Source: Sordaria brevicollis (taxonomy: Eukaryota > Ascomycota > Sordariomycetes > Sordariales > Sordariaceae). From it: a stretch of DNA of 64,000 bases. The notes under the pieces were generated by a model. It was given only the letters and a program-made list of their open reading frames with translations, was not told the origin of the DNA and did no database searches. Positions 24,958 to 38,400 of this stretch are shown here, piece after piece; positions within the stretch are counted from its first letter, which is position 1; each line of letters starts with the position of its first letter. The position numbers and the translations under genes were made by a program. The stretch is from contig JAUTDP010000008.1 in the NCBI GenBank assembly GCA_033439795.1, positions 2,170,001 through 2,234,000 of the forward strand, in the 5' to 3' direction.

Positions 24958-25370
24958 GCAATTTATTTTACTTTATTCGAAATATTTCTTTTATAATTAA
25001 TTTATATAATTTAGTAGAATATAATAGGATTAAATTAAATAAATCCCCTTTATAAATTTTAAATAGTTTTTTTTCCTTACTTACGATATTCGTTTTATAA
25101 TTAACTTTTATAATTTAATGGAATATAATAGGATTAGGTTAAATAGGCCCCCTCTTATAAATTCTAAATGGTTTTTTTCTTTGTTCGAAATATTCGTTTT
25201 ATAATTAACTTTTATAATTTAATAGAATATAATAGAATTAGATTAAATAGCCCCCCCTTTATAAATTTTAGGTGGTTTTTTTCTTTATTCGAAATATTCG
25301 TTTTATAATTAATTTTTATAGTTTAGTAGAATATAATAGAATTAAATTAAATAAGGGCCGGGTATTATTA
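24940..25370 (+). repeat. Tandem array, about four units of 105 bp
   Basis: Four successive units share CCCC-TTATAAATTTTA, a T-run, CGAAATATTCGTTTTATAAT and a segment ending AATATAATAGGATTA. Spacing is about 102-106 bp. Differences between units are mostly transitions. Each unit begins with a C-arm related to the dispersed palindromes. Confidence 0.8.
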
Positions 25371-28300
25371 AGGGTTGTAGAGGTATTAAATATTTAAGAT
25401 TTAGAAATTTTAATAGCTAATTATAAATATAATTTCCTACTTAACGTTAATAATTTTATATAAATTTATAATAATTATAATCGTATTTGGTATATAATAA
25501 TATTAGAATATAATAATGAAGTAATTAAACGAATTTATAATATAAAGTAAATATAAAAGTGAAGGTTAATAATTATTATTATAGCGAATTATATTAATAA
25601 ATTTTTATTTATATTTAATTTTTAAAATAGATATTAATAAAATAATATAACCGATATAAGGTTAGTTTACCTTATTTTACCGAATGCGAAAATTTAATCG
25701 ATTCGTTCGCTTAATGGTTATATTTATAGCGATATACGGTTAAGCCTCTATTTAAAATATTAATCGGTATAGGGTAAATATTAAATTAGGAATTATATAT
25801 ATACGATTAGGGTAGATTATTTTACGGGTTTATTATTAAGGATATATAGTATTTCGATTAATAGCCGGTTATAGAATAGGAGAGGCGGTAAAGTAGACGA
25901 ATTCTATTCGGTGAATTTGGCGTCGGTATTATAGATTAATAATTAGGTATTGGATATATTTTAATTTAATATATTTACGTATTTGCGCGGAATTTCCGTT
26001 TAATATTTATTTCCGGCGTTTTATATAGCGTTTTATATAAATATTATTATTTTAATAAGGAAAGTCTCTAATATATAATTTACTATTAAATTAATACGGA
26101 AAATATATTTTAAAAAGATAATTAATAATATTAAAATATATAATAAAATTCGTAAATTATATAATTTAGTAGAAAATTCTAGAAATAAAACGAAGTCGCT
26201 TCGCCTCCGATTTTATTTCCCAAAACCTCCCTCCTTCCTAATTCTAATTTATTCCCTATATTCTTTACCTATTATTATTCTTTACGCTTTTAAATACGAT
26301 TTACGGTTATTAATTATTATTATATTTTTTTATATTTAATTATTAAAATATTTTATTTAGCTTTTTATATATTATATTAGTAAATATTTTTAATCTTTAT
26401 AATATATTACGAGCGGCCTTTGGGTCTTTAATTTATTATTCGTTTCGTAAATAGGTTTCGTTTTTTACTTTTTATTATTTACGCTTTTAAATACAATTTA
26501 TAGATATTAATTTATTACTTTATATTACCGTTTAGTTATTAAAATATTTTATTTAACTTTTCGCTAATTATATTACGGATATTTCGGTATTTTTAACGTA
26601 TTACGAACGACCTTTAGATTTTTAATTTATTATTCGTATCGTAGGTAGGCTTATAGAGCGGAGTAGTAAATACATTATTATAGAGGATATTTTTAAGGAT
26701 AATAACGCGGATACTATTATCCTTAATATATAAATATCCTATTATTTATATTTAATAAATTCGTTTAATTTATACTTTTAATAATTAAACGATTTTAATA
26801 ATTATTAATTTTATAAGGATATTAAATTTAATAGGGGTTGGAGTCTAATTTGTAAAGATATTGGATTTAACGGTCGGAATAGTAAATTTGAAGCGTATTT
26901 TATTATTTAATAATTATTTAAAAAGAGGAAAATAGAAACGATATATAGTAATAAATTGCTTATAAATAGCGCCGGGATTCGAAATTTACGTCCTTTTCCG
27001 AATTATAACGTATTAATTATTAATGAAAAACGCTTTAAAAAGGGAGATAATTAGATTAATAAAGTAAGTAATATCCGGCTCGTTTTAGTAATTATATTAA
27101 CGCTTTAAAGATAGAGAGATTTATTCCCGTTTTTTAATAATTTAGATTATTTTCCTTTCCATTATAATATAAAAGGGGATTTACCCCCTAAGGTTTTTAG
27201 CGTTTAAATTCCTATTAAATATATATAAATCGTTTATAAAATTCGTTTCCTATGGGTAAAACCCGGTTTTAATAAAGAAATTCCGTATTATTTAATTTTA
27301 AAGCTTTTCGATTTTTAAATATTAAAAACGTATAACTTTAATTAATTTTATTAATTTACTATTTTAATAATTCTATTTTTAATATTAAAACGGTTATAAA
27401 TTATTATTTATAATTATAGGCCTATTTCGAAATTAAGGCGTTTAATTTCCTCTTTATTAATATACCGTTTATATAGCCGGCGTCGATTAAATTACGCCCT
27501 ACTATTTAAATTCTTTTATAAGAAAATTAAATAGGATATATAATTAATTATACGCCGAATATTATATTATATATATTTAAATTTTTATTATACGAAGTTT
27601 TTATCGTTTAACCTTTATTTATTAAACGGGTAATATAATTTAAAGTTGAAATTGGCTATATAAATAGTAAAAAAGTAAAATAAAAGGAATTAATAATCTA
27701 ATTTAATAATTATTTAAAGTACTTTATTACGAAGCTATTCGAAAAAATATTACTTAAAGAAGTTATAATATAGGGCGAAAAGCGGCTATATTTTAAATAA
27801 ATATTTCGAACCCCCCCCTTTAATTAGGAAAAGTATATCCCGGTTTCTATTTTTAGTAATTTAATTCTATAGGAATTACGATATCTATTAGATTAATATA
27901 AGGGAAAGGGAAATAATATAGAAGTAATAAATATATTTCGCTTTTTATTTACTTTTTTATTTTAATTTATATTAAATAATAGAGAAGGTAAATCCTCCTT
28001 TATAAATAAAATACTACGCGTATATTAATATTTATAATATAATATTTATATATTATAAGGATACATTATCGGAATTTATTTGCGAAATATAAATTTTAAT
28101 TACGTTAAATAATATTAATTAAAAGATTTATTATTTAGAGAATACGTAATATAATATATTAATTAATAATTAAAATAGGTTAGAACGTTAATTTAAATAT
28201 ATAAAGGTTAAAATTAACGTTATAAAGGTATTTATTTATTTTATTAATATATATTTCGAAATATTATATTTAAAGATTAATAAAAATATTCCTATATATT

Positions 28301-31300
28301 ACGCGCAGGCGCTTTATAATGTAGCGTATATTTTCGAGGTTAAATTAGACGTAAGAATTCTTATTATATAGGCGGAGGTTAAAATAGTCTTTAATTAATA
28401 TATTAAACCGGGGGCGGGGATTTTAAAAAAGGGTAAAAAAATACTTAACCTTTTAAATATAATATAGGGTAATAATTAAAAAAATTAAAAATATATTTTT
28501 TATATTTATTATATTATTTCGATATTATTTAATTTATACGTTAATAAAATATAGGGGATTTATTCTAAATTTTACGTTAATAGCGCGTAACCTTTACGCG
28601 GATATAATATATATTATATCTTTTTTTCGTTTAAATTTTTTAATAATTATTTATATTTTCCTCCCTTTTTATAACTTTTATACGCTATAATAATAATATA
28701 TATTAAAGACGAAGACTTCCAATTATTTTAGTTTTTATATAACGAATATATTTTTAAAATTAGAAGGTAAATAATATATATTTAATATCGTTTAATTTAT
28801 TTTAATAATTACGCCCCTAATTCCTTACGCCGCTAGCCTTATACTATTTCTATATAAATTATAATTTAAATAATTTTTATTTTCCCTTTAGAAGTTAACG
28901 TCGAAGTTATTAAATTTATTACCGTATAATATATTTACGTCCGGTTTTATAAATAATCTTTTACCCCTACCGTTTTTAAAGACGTATTAACCTTCAATTA
29001 TATAACGGGTATAAAGCCGAATAAATAAATTTATTATTAATAATCTAATATAAGTAATAATATTTATAAATTCCCTCCTAGCTTTAGTATAAACGTATTC
29101 GAAACGGTCTTTTAAGTAAATATTGCGAAGGTATATAAATAAATGGCGGGATCGGCTACGGAATTGTAAATTATAAAGGATTTGCGGAAATAGGTTAAAT
29201 ATTTATATTACGCTATATATTATTTTTTTAATAGGATTTGCGAGGTTGTATATAATTGTATTTACGTTTATCCTAAGGATTATTAGGATTTGGGTAAGTT
29301 TAGCGTTTTATAACTAGAATATTATAATTTCCGGTAATTAGCGGGCGGATAATAACATTATAACGCTTTAGGAAATAAATAATAGCGGATTTAATTTATT
29401 TATAGGCGATTATTAAATATATAATTCTATTACTTTTATTTTTTATTTAAATGAAATTTTGCCTTCGCTTTTATTTTCAAAGAATTAAAATTAATAGGGG
29501 GGATATATAAATTAAGCGCGATTTAAAATTAATGGGGGGAGATATATAATAACCCCCCTTCCCTCCCCTTTATTAATTTTAAATCTTTTTAGGTTTGTAT
29601 TCTCCTAATATATATCCCCTTTATTAATTTTAAGTTATATTTAATTCGTATATCCTTTTATTAATTTTAAAGTTATAACCCTTTTATTTTATTAATCCTT
29701 TATTTATTATTAGAAAGCTATATACGGATTTTTAATTAATTTATATAAATTATTATATTATATAATTTTAAAAGGGTAGGGTATAAATATAAAATTAATA
29801 TAGAATTACTTTATATTAAAAATGTATTAAATTATATTTAAATCCTATTTTATAAATATTTAAATATTATTAAGATCGTCGTCCGAAAGAATAGTATTAT
29901 TAAAATATATACGATCGCCCTCGTTATTTTCGATAATTATATTTTTCGAATTCGTTTCTATTTATATAATTAATTAGTTAAGGTTATAGATAGTCATTTA
30001 TTTATTTGCTCGTAGAGGTCGGATTTCCTTTATATTGAAGGCGTTAAATTTTAATTTTAATAGTATTATTAGGTTATTTTATAGGATATTTAGTATATTA
30101 AATCTAACGTCGTTAGGCGGTTTGAGTATAATATATTTTCAATGCGCCTATTTATTCCGGTATATAATATAAGTATAATTAATAATATTTCTATTTATAA
30201 ATAGGTTTATATATTTATTAGCCTTATATATTCGTATATTATTTTCTAATCCCTTTCGAATTAATATAATATATGGGCCGATTGTAGAGAATTGTATAAA
30301 TATAGTATAAGTATCGTATATAGAATTTTTATTAAATTTAATATTTTCGGTATATAAAGTATTAATATATTTTAACGTTTAATTAATAGGCTTCTATTCG
30401 CTACCGGTTATAGAGTAATATATTATATTAGAGCGTAAGATAGTATCCGCGAGCGGTTCGTTCGTAATTTCGGGGCGAAGTAATTATATTAAGTAGAGTA
30501 TTTCGGGCCTATAATTATTAAATTTATTATTGTAAAATAGAATAGGAAGTAAATTTATAATCTTATAAAGTATATTATAATCTTTTATAAATATAGTTTT
30601 ATTAAATATTATAAAAATGCGAATAATTTATAAATACTAATATATATTATAATAGTCCGTATTCATTTTCTTCGGTAATATTTCGTATCCGGATTATATA
30701 ATTGGGGAAAAAATATCGTTATAAATAAAATGTAATTACTTTTCGATATAATCCCCTTTTATATAACGTAATACCCGACGTACCGAAGATTTTATAAGAT
30801 TAGATTCGGGTAAATAGTTATATTAAATTAATTTTATAATAAAGAAGGCTAGGATTTTTAAAGTAAATAAATCTTCTAATAAACGTCGATTATTATAAAA
30901 TTTGGTTTTTTCCTTCTTTATTTAAGTATTTTTCCCGAAGTTATTAATATCCCGAATTATTAGAGGTTAGAAAATATAAAAGATTATATTAATATAATTT
31001 ATAAAAATATAAAAGAATATAAGGACGGTAAAAATCTATTATTTACGGTTATAAGCGTAATTAACTTCGAATTAATTAAGGATAATATAGCGGATAAAGG
31101 ATATTATTTTTTAATTATTATATATTAAAATAAATCGGTCCCTAAAATCGTTTTCGTCGAACCCGAGGATATCGAAGAATAATTTATTATATAATTAATA
31201 AATATTAGTAATTTTACCTTTATTCTTTATAATTGTAAGTATTTATAATATATAATTTATATTAATTTTAATTCGTTTAATAATCGGGAAAATTAGGATA

Positions 31301-31660
31301 TTTTATTTGGGTTATTACTCCCGGTTGCGGAATATAGAAATTAGCCGCCTTTTAATAATATAATATACCGCTTTATAGAGGGATAGTAAAATAATATTAA
31401 AATAATTAAAGAATTATTTAATTTTAAATTTAATATATAAACGCTATTAAACCGGAGTAAATGGGTTATAAACGTTAGGACTACCAACGAGGAGGTATAT
31501 AGTAAAATTCTATATAATATTTTACTATTCGATATTAAACCTACCGATACGGTTTATAAAATTGAAATTATTATAAATAATAATTATATTAAAATTATAA
31601 TTAATAAATTTGAGGTTGGCTTTAATAATATTAATATAAGAATAGGTATTAAGAAGGTAA
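25371..31660 (+). other. RIP-mutated coding-like DNA, function not recognised
   Basis: Long plus-strand stretches read as protein with only RIP-type stops, for example KGDLPPKVFSV near 27.18 kb, LKINKNIPIYYAQALYN near 28.29 kb and KWRDRLRN near 29.15 kb. A stretch just before the chromovirus includes NRSKWVINVRTTNEEVYSK (near 31.5 kb) and ends at KKVSK. Further G-tract arms lie at about 29487, 29525, 29566, 29616 and 29653. I could not assign a family. It follows the SNF2-like gene in the same orientation and may be one or more further genes of the same element. The reading frame ends at a donor-like AAG|GTAAGT, where the chromovirus inserted. Confidence 0.45.
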
Positions 31661-31665
31661 GTAAA

Positions 31666-31965
31666 TGATGCGGAAGTAAGGATTACATGTACATATACTA
31701 GATTTGTTAGATAGGAAGCATGGTATACCATGGGCGCCATGCCCTAGCAGGACCCGCCAGCCGGCAGACTAACAGGCGCATGCCTGGCAGGTGCCCGCCG
31801 GGCGTAGTCGAGGACCCACTTTGAATTGTACGTTATTCAATGGTCGGGTTGAATCCTTAAAAAGGATTCCCGCGGGCGCCAACCTGCGGCTCCCTTCTTC
31901 CTTTTATTATTATCTTCTTTTTAATATTATAGATTATTATAACGTATCGTAATATTACCCTATTA
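31666..31965 (+). repeat. 5' LTR of the chromovirus
   Basis: 300 bp, starting TGATGCGGAAGTAAGG and ending CCCTATTA; the terminal CA has become TA. Preceded by GTAAA. It is GC-normal in its middle and much less RIP-mutated than the interior or the left flank. Confidence 0.92.
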
Positions 31966-32071
31966 ATTAATAATTATAATTTAACGTTTAGTAACCAACG
32001 CGAACAATATACTCCTCGTACCCCTCCTAATAAATTCGCTAACTACCTTCGTCGCGAATTTGCTAATTTTA

Positions 32072-32285
32072 TCGATTATCTATCCGCCTACCTTCGGCAA
32101 ACGATTTTAACGATTTCCCCTTCCTAAATCGCATTGCTTAATTATTTTAATCGCGATCGCTTATTCAATTTTATTAATTATCTATCCGCCTACTTTCGGC
32201 AGATAATTTTAACGACTACCCCTCCTAATTCGCTAATCTCGTTAATTATTTACCCGTTTATTTTCGGTAAGCGATTTTAACGATA
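32072..32285 (+). repeat. Three imperfect repeats in the chromovirus 5' interior
   Basis: Units resembling TATCCGCCTACCTTCGGCAA followed by ACGATTTTAACGA occur at about 32072, 32176 and 32243. They would encode a repeated DYLSAYLRQ-like peptide near the start of gag or of a short leader ORF. Confidence 0.65.
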
Positions 32286-33399
32286 CTTAATCCGTTATTA
32301 TAATTTTAAACCATTTATTTAAAATACTAAAATTAAAATAATACGCTAATTATACCCCGTTTCTATTATTCTATACTATTACGTTAACGTCGATTTACAT
32401 CGGCTAGTATATAAAAATACCCAATATTACCCCGATTCGAATTTCTTTAAATTTCGACGCTAAAAATAACCTAAAATAATACGCAATTTACCTTCAATAG
32501 CGTTTACGGCTTCTATTCTTAAAATCCTCTTATTCCCCCTACTATTACCTATTTCTTTTTATTAACGTACTTATAATTATTATATTAATTTCTTTACCGG
32601 TATATTATAATTAGTAAAGACCCCCTTAATAGACCCCGCCGTTCGCTGCGTAAAATATTAACCCTTCCGGCCGGAACGTATAATTTTAAACGCTTAAATA
32701 GTTTTAATAAATAACCTGTTAATACGGCTCCTTTTTACTACGACGTTACCTAATTCCGCTAATATTCTAATTCTCAAATTAAATTCAATCTTAATAACGA
32801 ATAGAATACCCCGCGGCCTTTACCCCTTAAACCAAATATTATAAATAATATTATTAATATAATCGCTAATACCTTATCTCCTTTTAAGACTTACTTTCGA
32901 CAATCTTCCTCAATTATTATCCCTCCCGAAACGCTTATACCCGCTTAATCCCCTAATAAATACATTTTTAAACGCGAAGAACGCAATATTATTACGCTCG
33001 GCCGATCGGATAATAAGAATAGTAATGAAGAATACGAAGATAGAGAAGCCTTTAAGTATTTTACTTATTGTAAAGTCTAGAATCGTATAAATTGGATAAA
33101 TTCTAAGAGAAGAAAAAATACCCGCCGTATAAAAATTATCGAAGTGTACTTTAAATATAATAAAAATAGCGTTTAAAAAATTAACGACTGCGTTAAAAAG
33201 CTTTATCGTAATTATTCCGCCTAAATAAAGACCTTAACCTAATATATATTCGAATTTAAAAATAACTACGCTGAAATTATAATTACCTTAAAAAATAAAG
33301 ATAAAGGTAAAATTCCGGTATAGAATTTAATTAATATGCCTAATTATTTTCCTAATCACTCCTCTAGCACGTTTAATATTACGGCTATTCGTAATAGCG

Positions 33400-35450
33400 A
33401 CCTCCTCTCTAATAACTCCTATATTACTAATACTCACAAATATTAAACCTACGTTAAAGAAGAGAACGACTATATATATTTCGATATCCTTCCCTACCTT
33501 CGTTATAATAAAAATATCTTAAAGAAAATTAAAATTCCTTAAAAAAAGCCAATTAGTAACGATTTATACCGTCCCCGTAGCAAATTTAACGACTTCGACC
33601 CTAATTATATCGATCCCTACGTTATTAAACTATTCCAACCTAACGTCGAAATTAACAAAGAGAATTTTATAAAATAGGTTAACGGTATTAAAGATCGAGA
33701 AATTAAAGTATTTAAAATAACGGAGGATTAAATTAAAAATTAAAATAAAAGGGACGAAAATATCTATTATATAATAAAATATTAGGAAGAAATATTTTTA
33801 CGCTATATTAAAGCGAACGAACGTTATATCCAAATAATATATATTCTCTAAGCAAAATATATCTATTCTAATATTTACCCTAACTTCTCTATTAAAAATA
33901 CGTATAAGGCCGTTAGGAATAAAGCCCGCGCTAAATATAATACGTATAAGCCGAAGTAATTTAAAATTTTAATCGACCTTATTAATAAACTTAATAAAAT
34001 TAAAGATACTTTTATTTTAATTAACCCGTTTCGTTCCCCCCCCGTTTTTTTTTTAAAGTTACTAAATAAAGCCGCCATCTGTTTAAAAAATAATAAAGTT
34101 CGTAATAAAATTACTATTATTATTATAAAAGGTATTAAAAATCTTCTTAATACCCTTCGTAAGTCTGCGCCCGCTAGTAACCTTAATAGCGATTTTAATA
34201 ATAATAGTAATAACGACGGTATAATTCTAAATAAATATATATATAATAGTCGTTATAATTCTTATAAGCCTACTTTCTTTAAATTTATTCCCAATATTAA
34301 TAAAAATAAAACTCGTTTTAAGCGTAATAAAATCGGTATTTTTAATCCTTTTATTAATAATCCTAATAATATAGGTATAATTAAGAGCGGTATTATTATA
34401 ATTTTTATTAACGTTATTATATTCGTTAATCGCCTTTTTGGATTAATTATCGACGATCTTCGCGGATTCCTACGCAAATAATTAATTCGTATATAACTTC
34501 TCTTTTTATAAAGAGCCGTTTATATATAGTAGTATAATTAATTTACCTCGGATAAATGCGCAAAATTAATTACTTTCGAGGATTTTATATAAACCTTTAT
34601 AATTAAATTTACTCTTAATACCGTTACGGCTACCCGTAAATTCAACGAGGGTAGGCTTACTTTATATAATATTTATTAGGATAAGAACGCCGCGGTTAAT
34701 TATTTATTGAAGTAATTCCGCTTAGCCCGGGCTATAGGTATTATATTAAGGAACGGAGATTATTATAGAATATTAATTCAAATTTAGAGTAGTTTTAATA
34801 TTAACGTTAAAACGCTAGTCCCTAACCCCCCTCTAAATTATAACGCCGATGGATATATATAATTAATCGAAAGTAAGCGTATTATATTATACTTTATAGT
34901 TAAAAGTAAATATAGTTTTAGCCGTACTATATCCTCTTGTAATAATAATCGCGGCCGTAGCCGTAACCGTTCTAGACGTAATTATAATAATAATTGCGAA
35001 TATAGTAGTAATTGCGATTATAACGGCTCCCGCAATTGTGATAGTTCCTATAATTGTAATAACTCTTATAATTATAATAGTTTACGCAACTGCGATAATT
35101 CCCGTAACCGTAATACCCGCGACCGAGGTTCTTTATGTAACTGCAATAATTAAAGTAATTACTATTTTAACGACGTACGTCCCTGTAATAATAACCGCAA
35201 TGTTGAATAGAACCGCGACCGGAGTAAAGATTGTACTAATTATATGGAAGAGGAAATTATTAATTTTATTAAATACGATTTTAAGGATGGATATAGTTTG
35301 GATAATTCGGTTTATTATATATATAATAGTAAATTAATTTATTTTAAGTATTTAACGGAGTTCGAAACGTATAATATTAAGAATAATTATGCGAAGAATT
35401 ATATTCTAAAAACCGCTAATACCGAATCCGTCCTTAGGATTTAAATAAAT
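33400..35450 (+). pseudogene. Chromovirus gag, RIP-inactivated
   Basis: The capsid-like region lies at about 34260-34900 in the same frame as pol. It reads NKIGIFNPFINNPNNIGII, then FVNRLFGLIIDDLRGFLRK, then VTATRKFNEGRLTL and RNGDYYR. A basic Arg/Ser/Asn/Cys-rich tract with repeated RNC-type units (about 34940-35200) takes the place of a nucleocapsid. The frame continues without a stop from 35244 to 35444. Stops elsewhere replace Gln/Trp codons. Gag would form the particle and bind RNA. The start codon is not clear; the first 300 bp of the interior use another frame. Confidence 0.6.
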
Positions 35451-38400
35451 AATAAATTTTTATAATATATAGATTATAGTAACGCTTACCTATTATAGAA
35501 TTAACTCTTCGCCCACTTAGATTTCTATTTAAAGATAATATATACTAAGAGTATTAATAACGTTTCCACTATCCTATTCCGGTTGAAGGAGGTTACCCTT
35601 TAATAAAACGAATTTTCTAAATAAGGATTATTCGTTAGTTTTACCTATTTAAGGATCCTTACCCGGGTAAATCTAAAAGCCGAGGAAGTTGAAATATATA
35701 TAGATCCGGGCGTAGTAAAAATAGTTATCGATTGTAAGTTTCTTAATACTTTAGAATACTCTATTTCAATTAATTATATAATTTATATTAAAAGAATTGG
35801 AGGTAAACTATTTAAATTAATTAAATAGGTAATATTTATAATATATTTAATTAGAAAAGACGTTCGAAGCGTATTTACTTTATTAAAAATAAAGGCGGCC
35901 GGTTAGGTAATAGACGATTTAGAATCTATTCTTCTTTTTGTTAATTTTTTCTTATATCCGAGATAAGTAAAGATCGATTACTGTAAAGGGGAGGTCGCTT
36001 TATTATAAGATAATTTTAGTGTCTTTTTTAACGTTTTAAGACCGCTATATTATTATTCGCGCAAAATAGTTATAGAAAAGAAGATCGTTCTAAAATTAAG
36101 AGAGGAGCGTATAATATTAATTAATTACGTTAACTTTCTAAAGGACCGGAGTTTCCTATTCGATTCCTAATACCCTACGGTAATTAGCGCGGTAATTAAT
36201 ACGCGCTCTCCGCGCGTAGTTTTAATAAAAAATACGTTAGACGTAGATATAATTATTCTTCGAAAATAAAAAGTCGGTATAATTATTGAATATGACGTTA
36301 ACGGCTACTTTACCTCTAATTGGACCGATATTTGCGAAATCGTAATAGCTATATAGGTATTATAAATATTAAACGGCAACCCCGACCTATTTATTAACGT
36401 AGTAATTGAAGTAATTTGCTAGATTTATTACGTCCCTGCGAACGTTGAAATTAACGTAGACCCAGCCGAAATCGAAATAAAAACTTCTCTAATTAACGCT
36501 ATTAGCGAAGATTTAAACCCTTAAACGCCGAAGGTAGGCCCGTCTAATTTGCTTAAAATATTAGATAAGCAATTTAATTTAAGTATTTGTATAGACGATA
36601 AAGCACCCGAAATTATTATAAATAAGGGTATTTATATTTTCGTAAGTAATAGGAGGGTATTTCGCGCGCTGGCTAAATTGGTATTACGATTCCTTAAATT
36701 GTGGAAAGAAGGCGGCTTAATAGAAATGCCCGAAGAGGATATAATACGGGTACTATTAGTCGACGGCTAGTAAAATTATAAAATTGTAGCGTAAATATAC
36801 CCTGTAAGTAAGAAGGATTAAGTAATTATTAATAAAGTCTTTGACGCTCTATATAGGTAAGGGAAGATAACCTAGGTAAAGTATGTAACGCCTTTCGTAC
36901 ACTCCGTCTTCGTCGTTTAGAGAGAAATAAAGAATGGATTTAAAGGGTGCTTGGTAATCGATTTACGTATTTTTAATAGCTTTATAATCCCCGATAATTA
37001 CCCTTTCCCTTTATAATATAAGATTATAATTTTTATGCGTAGTAAGGTTATTATTATTATTATTGACGTTGTATTTTTCTTTTATTAATTCGGAATATAG
37101 TATAAATATAGGGATTGGTTTACTTTAATTATTTACCGAGGTTTAGAATAATTAACGGTCGCTTAAATGGGATTTAAAAACACCCCCGCGTACGTTTAGA
37201 AATTTATAGATATATTCCTTCGGGAGTATAAAAATTATTATTGAATATATATTAATAATATTATTATTGCGTTAAATTTAATTAACGACTATTTTCGGTA
37301 TTTTAACGCTATTTTCACCCTCTTCGTTTTTAAAAATATTATTTTATCTCTTAAAAAATTATATTTCGGCTATCCTAGCGTCGAATTATTAAGATTTTAC
37401 GTTAACGGTTTTAATTTTTTAATAATTAAAGATAGGATTAAGGCTTTTAAAGACTTAACCTTCCTTAATAATTTAAAGGCGTTCGAATAATATATAGGCG
37501 GAATAGGCTTTCTTCGCTACCTAATCGCTTATTACGCTTAGTTTATCGAACCTTTCTAATTTTGTAAAATAGTACTCCTCGTTAAAGGATGTAAAGTTAG
37601 AAAAATCGAATTAGGTAAACCGGCTTGTCGAATAGTTTATTATATAAAAACGTTTTTTATACTTACTTTAATTAAGCGAATTGTATTTAACGCTTTTTAA
37701 TACGTTATTTATAATAAAGGGATTATTTTTTATTATTTAAACCCCGATCGGTTAATATTCTTATAAATCGATAGTTTTTTAGAACGGGGGTTTAGAATTA
37801 TAATATTTTATTTAAAGGAAGGATACCGATAATTTAAAGGCTCCCTTATTCTATCCTCCTAAATACTACTTATTATATTCTTAAGTAAAGTTTTAACGAA
37901 AGTTAAAATTAAATATAATCCTTTTAAATTAGAAGTCGCTTACTTAATTTAAGTTGTAAAAAAATTCCGCACCTAATTCTATGTGTATAACCTACCTATT
38001 ATAATCTTAACCGATTATTTAGTAATTAAAAATATTATCGAATAGACCTCCCTACGTATATTTTTTATCGACCGAGTAAATAAGCGTTTAATTAATACGT
38101 TTATTTATTTATTGGAATATAAGTTAAAAGTATTTTATATCTTTAGTAAATTAAACTTTATTTTTAATATATTAAGTTATTTACGAACGGTATTTAGTAA
38201 TAAAAATTTAAAAAGTATATTAATCCTAAACGATATTTAAACGGAGGATTGTATAATATAAATAAATAACGCTTAATATTCCTTCTTAGAAGTGTAAATA
38301 AACCTAAAGCTATATAAAGCTTTTATTTTATTATATATTTTAAATACTAAATTTAATAAAATCTTAGAATATTTTAAGGCTTATTTTAAATATATTTCTG

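Noticed and set aside
16243..29671. CRISPR-like array from the regularly recurring G-tract motif
   Set aside because: This is a fungal nuclear genome; spacing is irregular, orientation alternates and there are no spacers of constant length.
35038..35337. 99-codon hydrophobic ORF in the chromovirus
   Set aside because: It is the wrong frame of the Arg/Ser/Cys-rich gag tail; the gag-pol frame runs through the same DNA.
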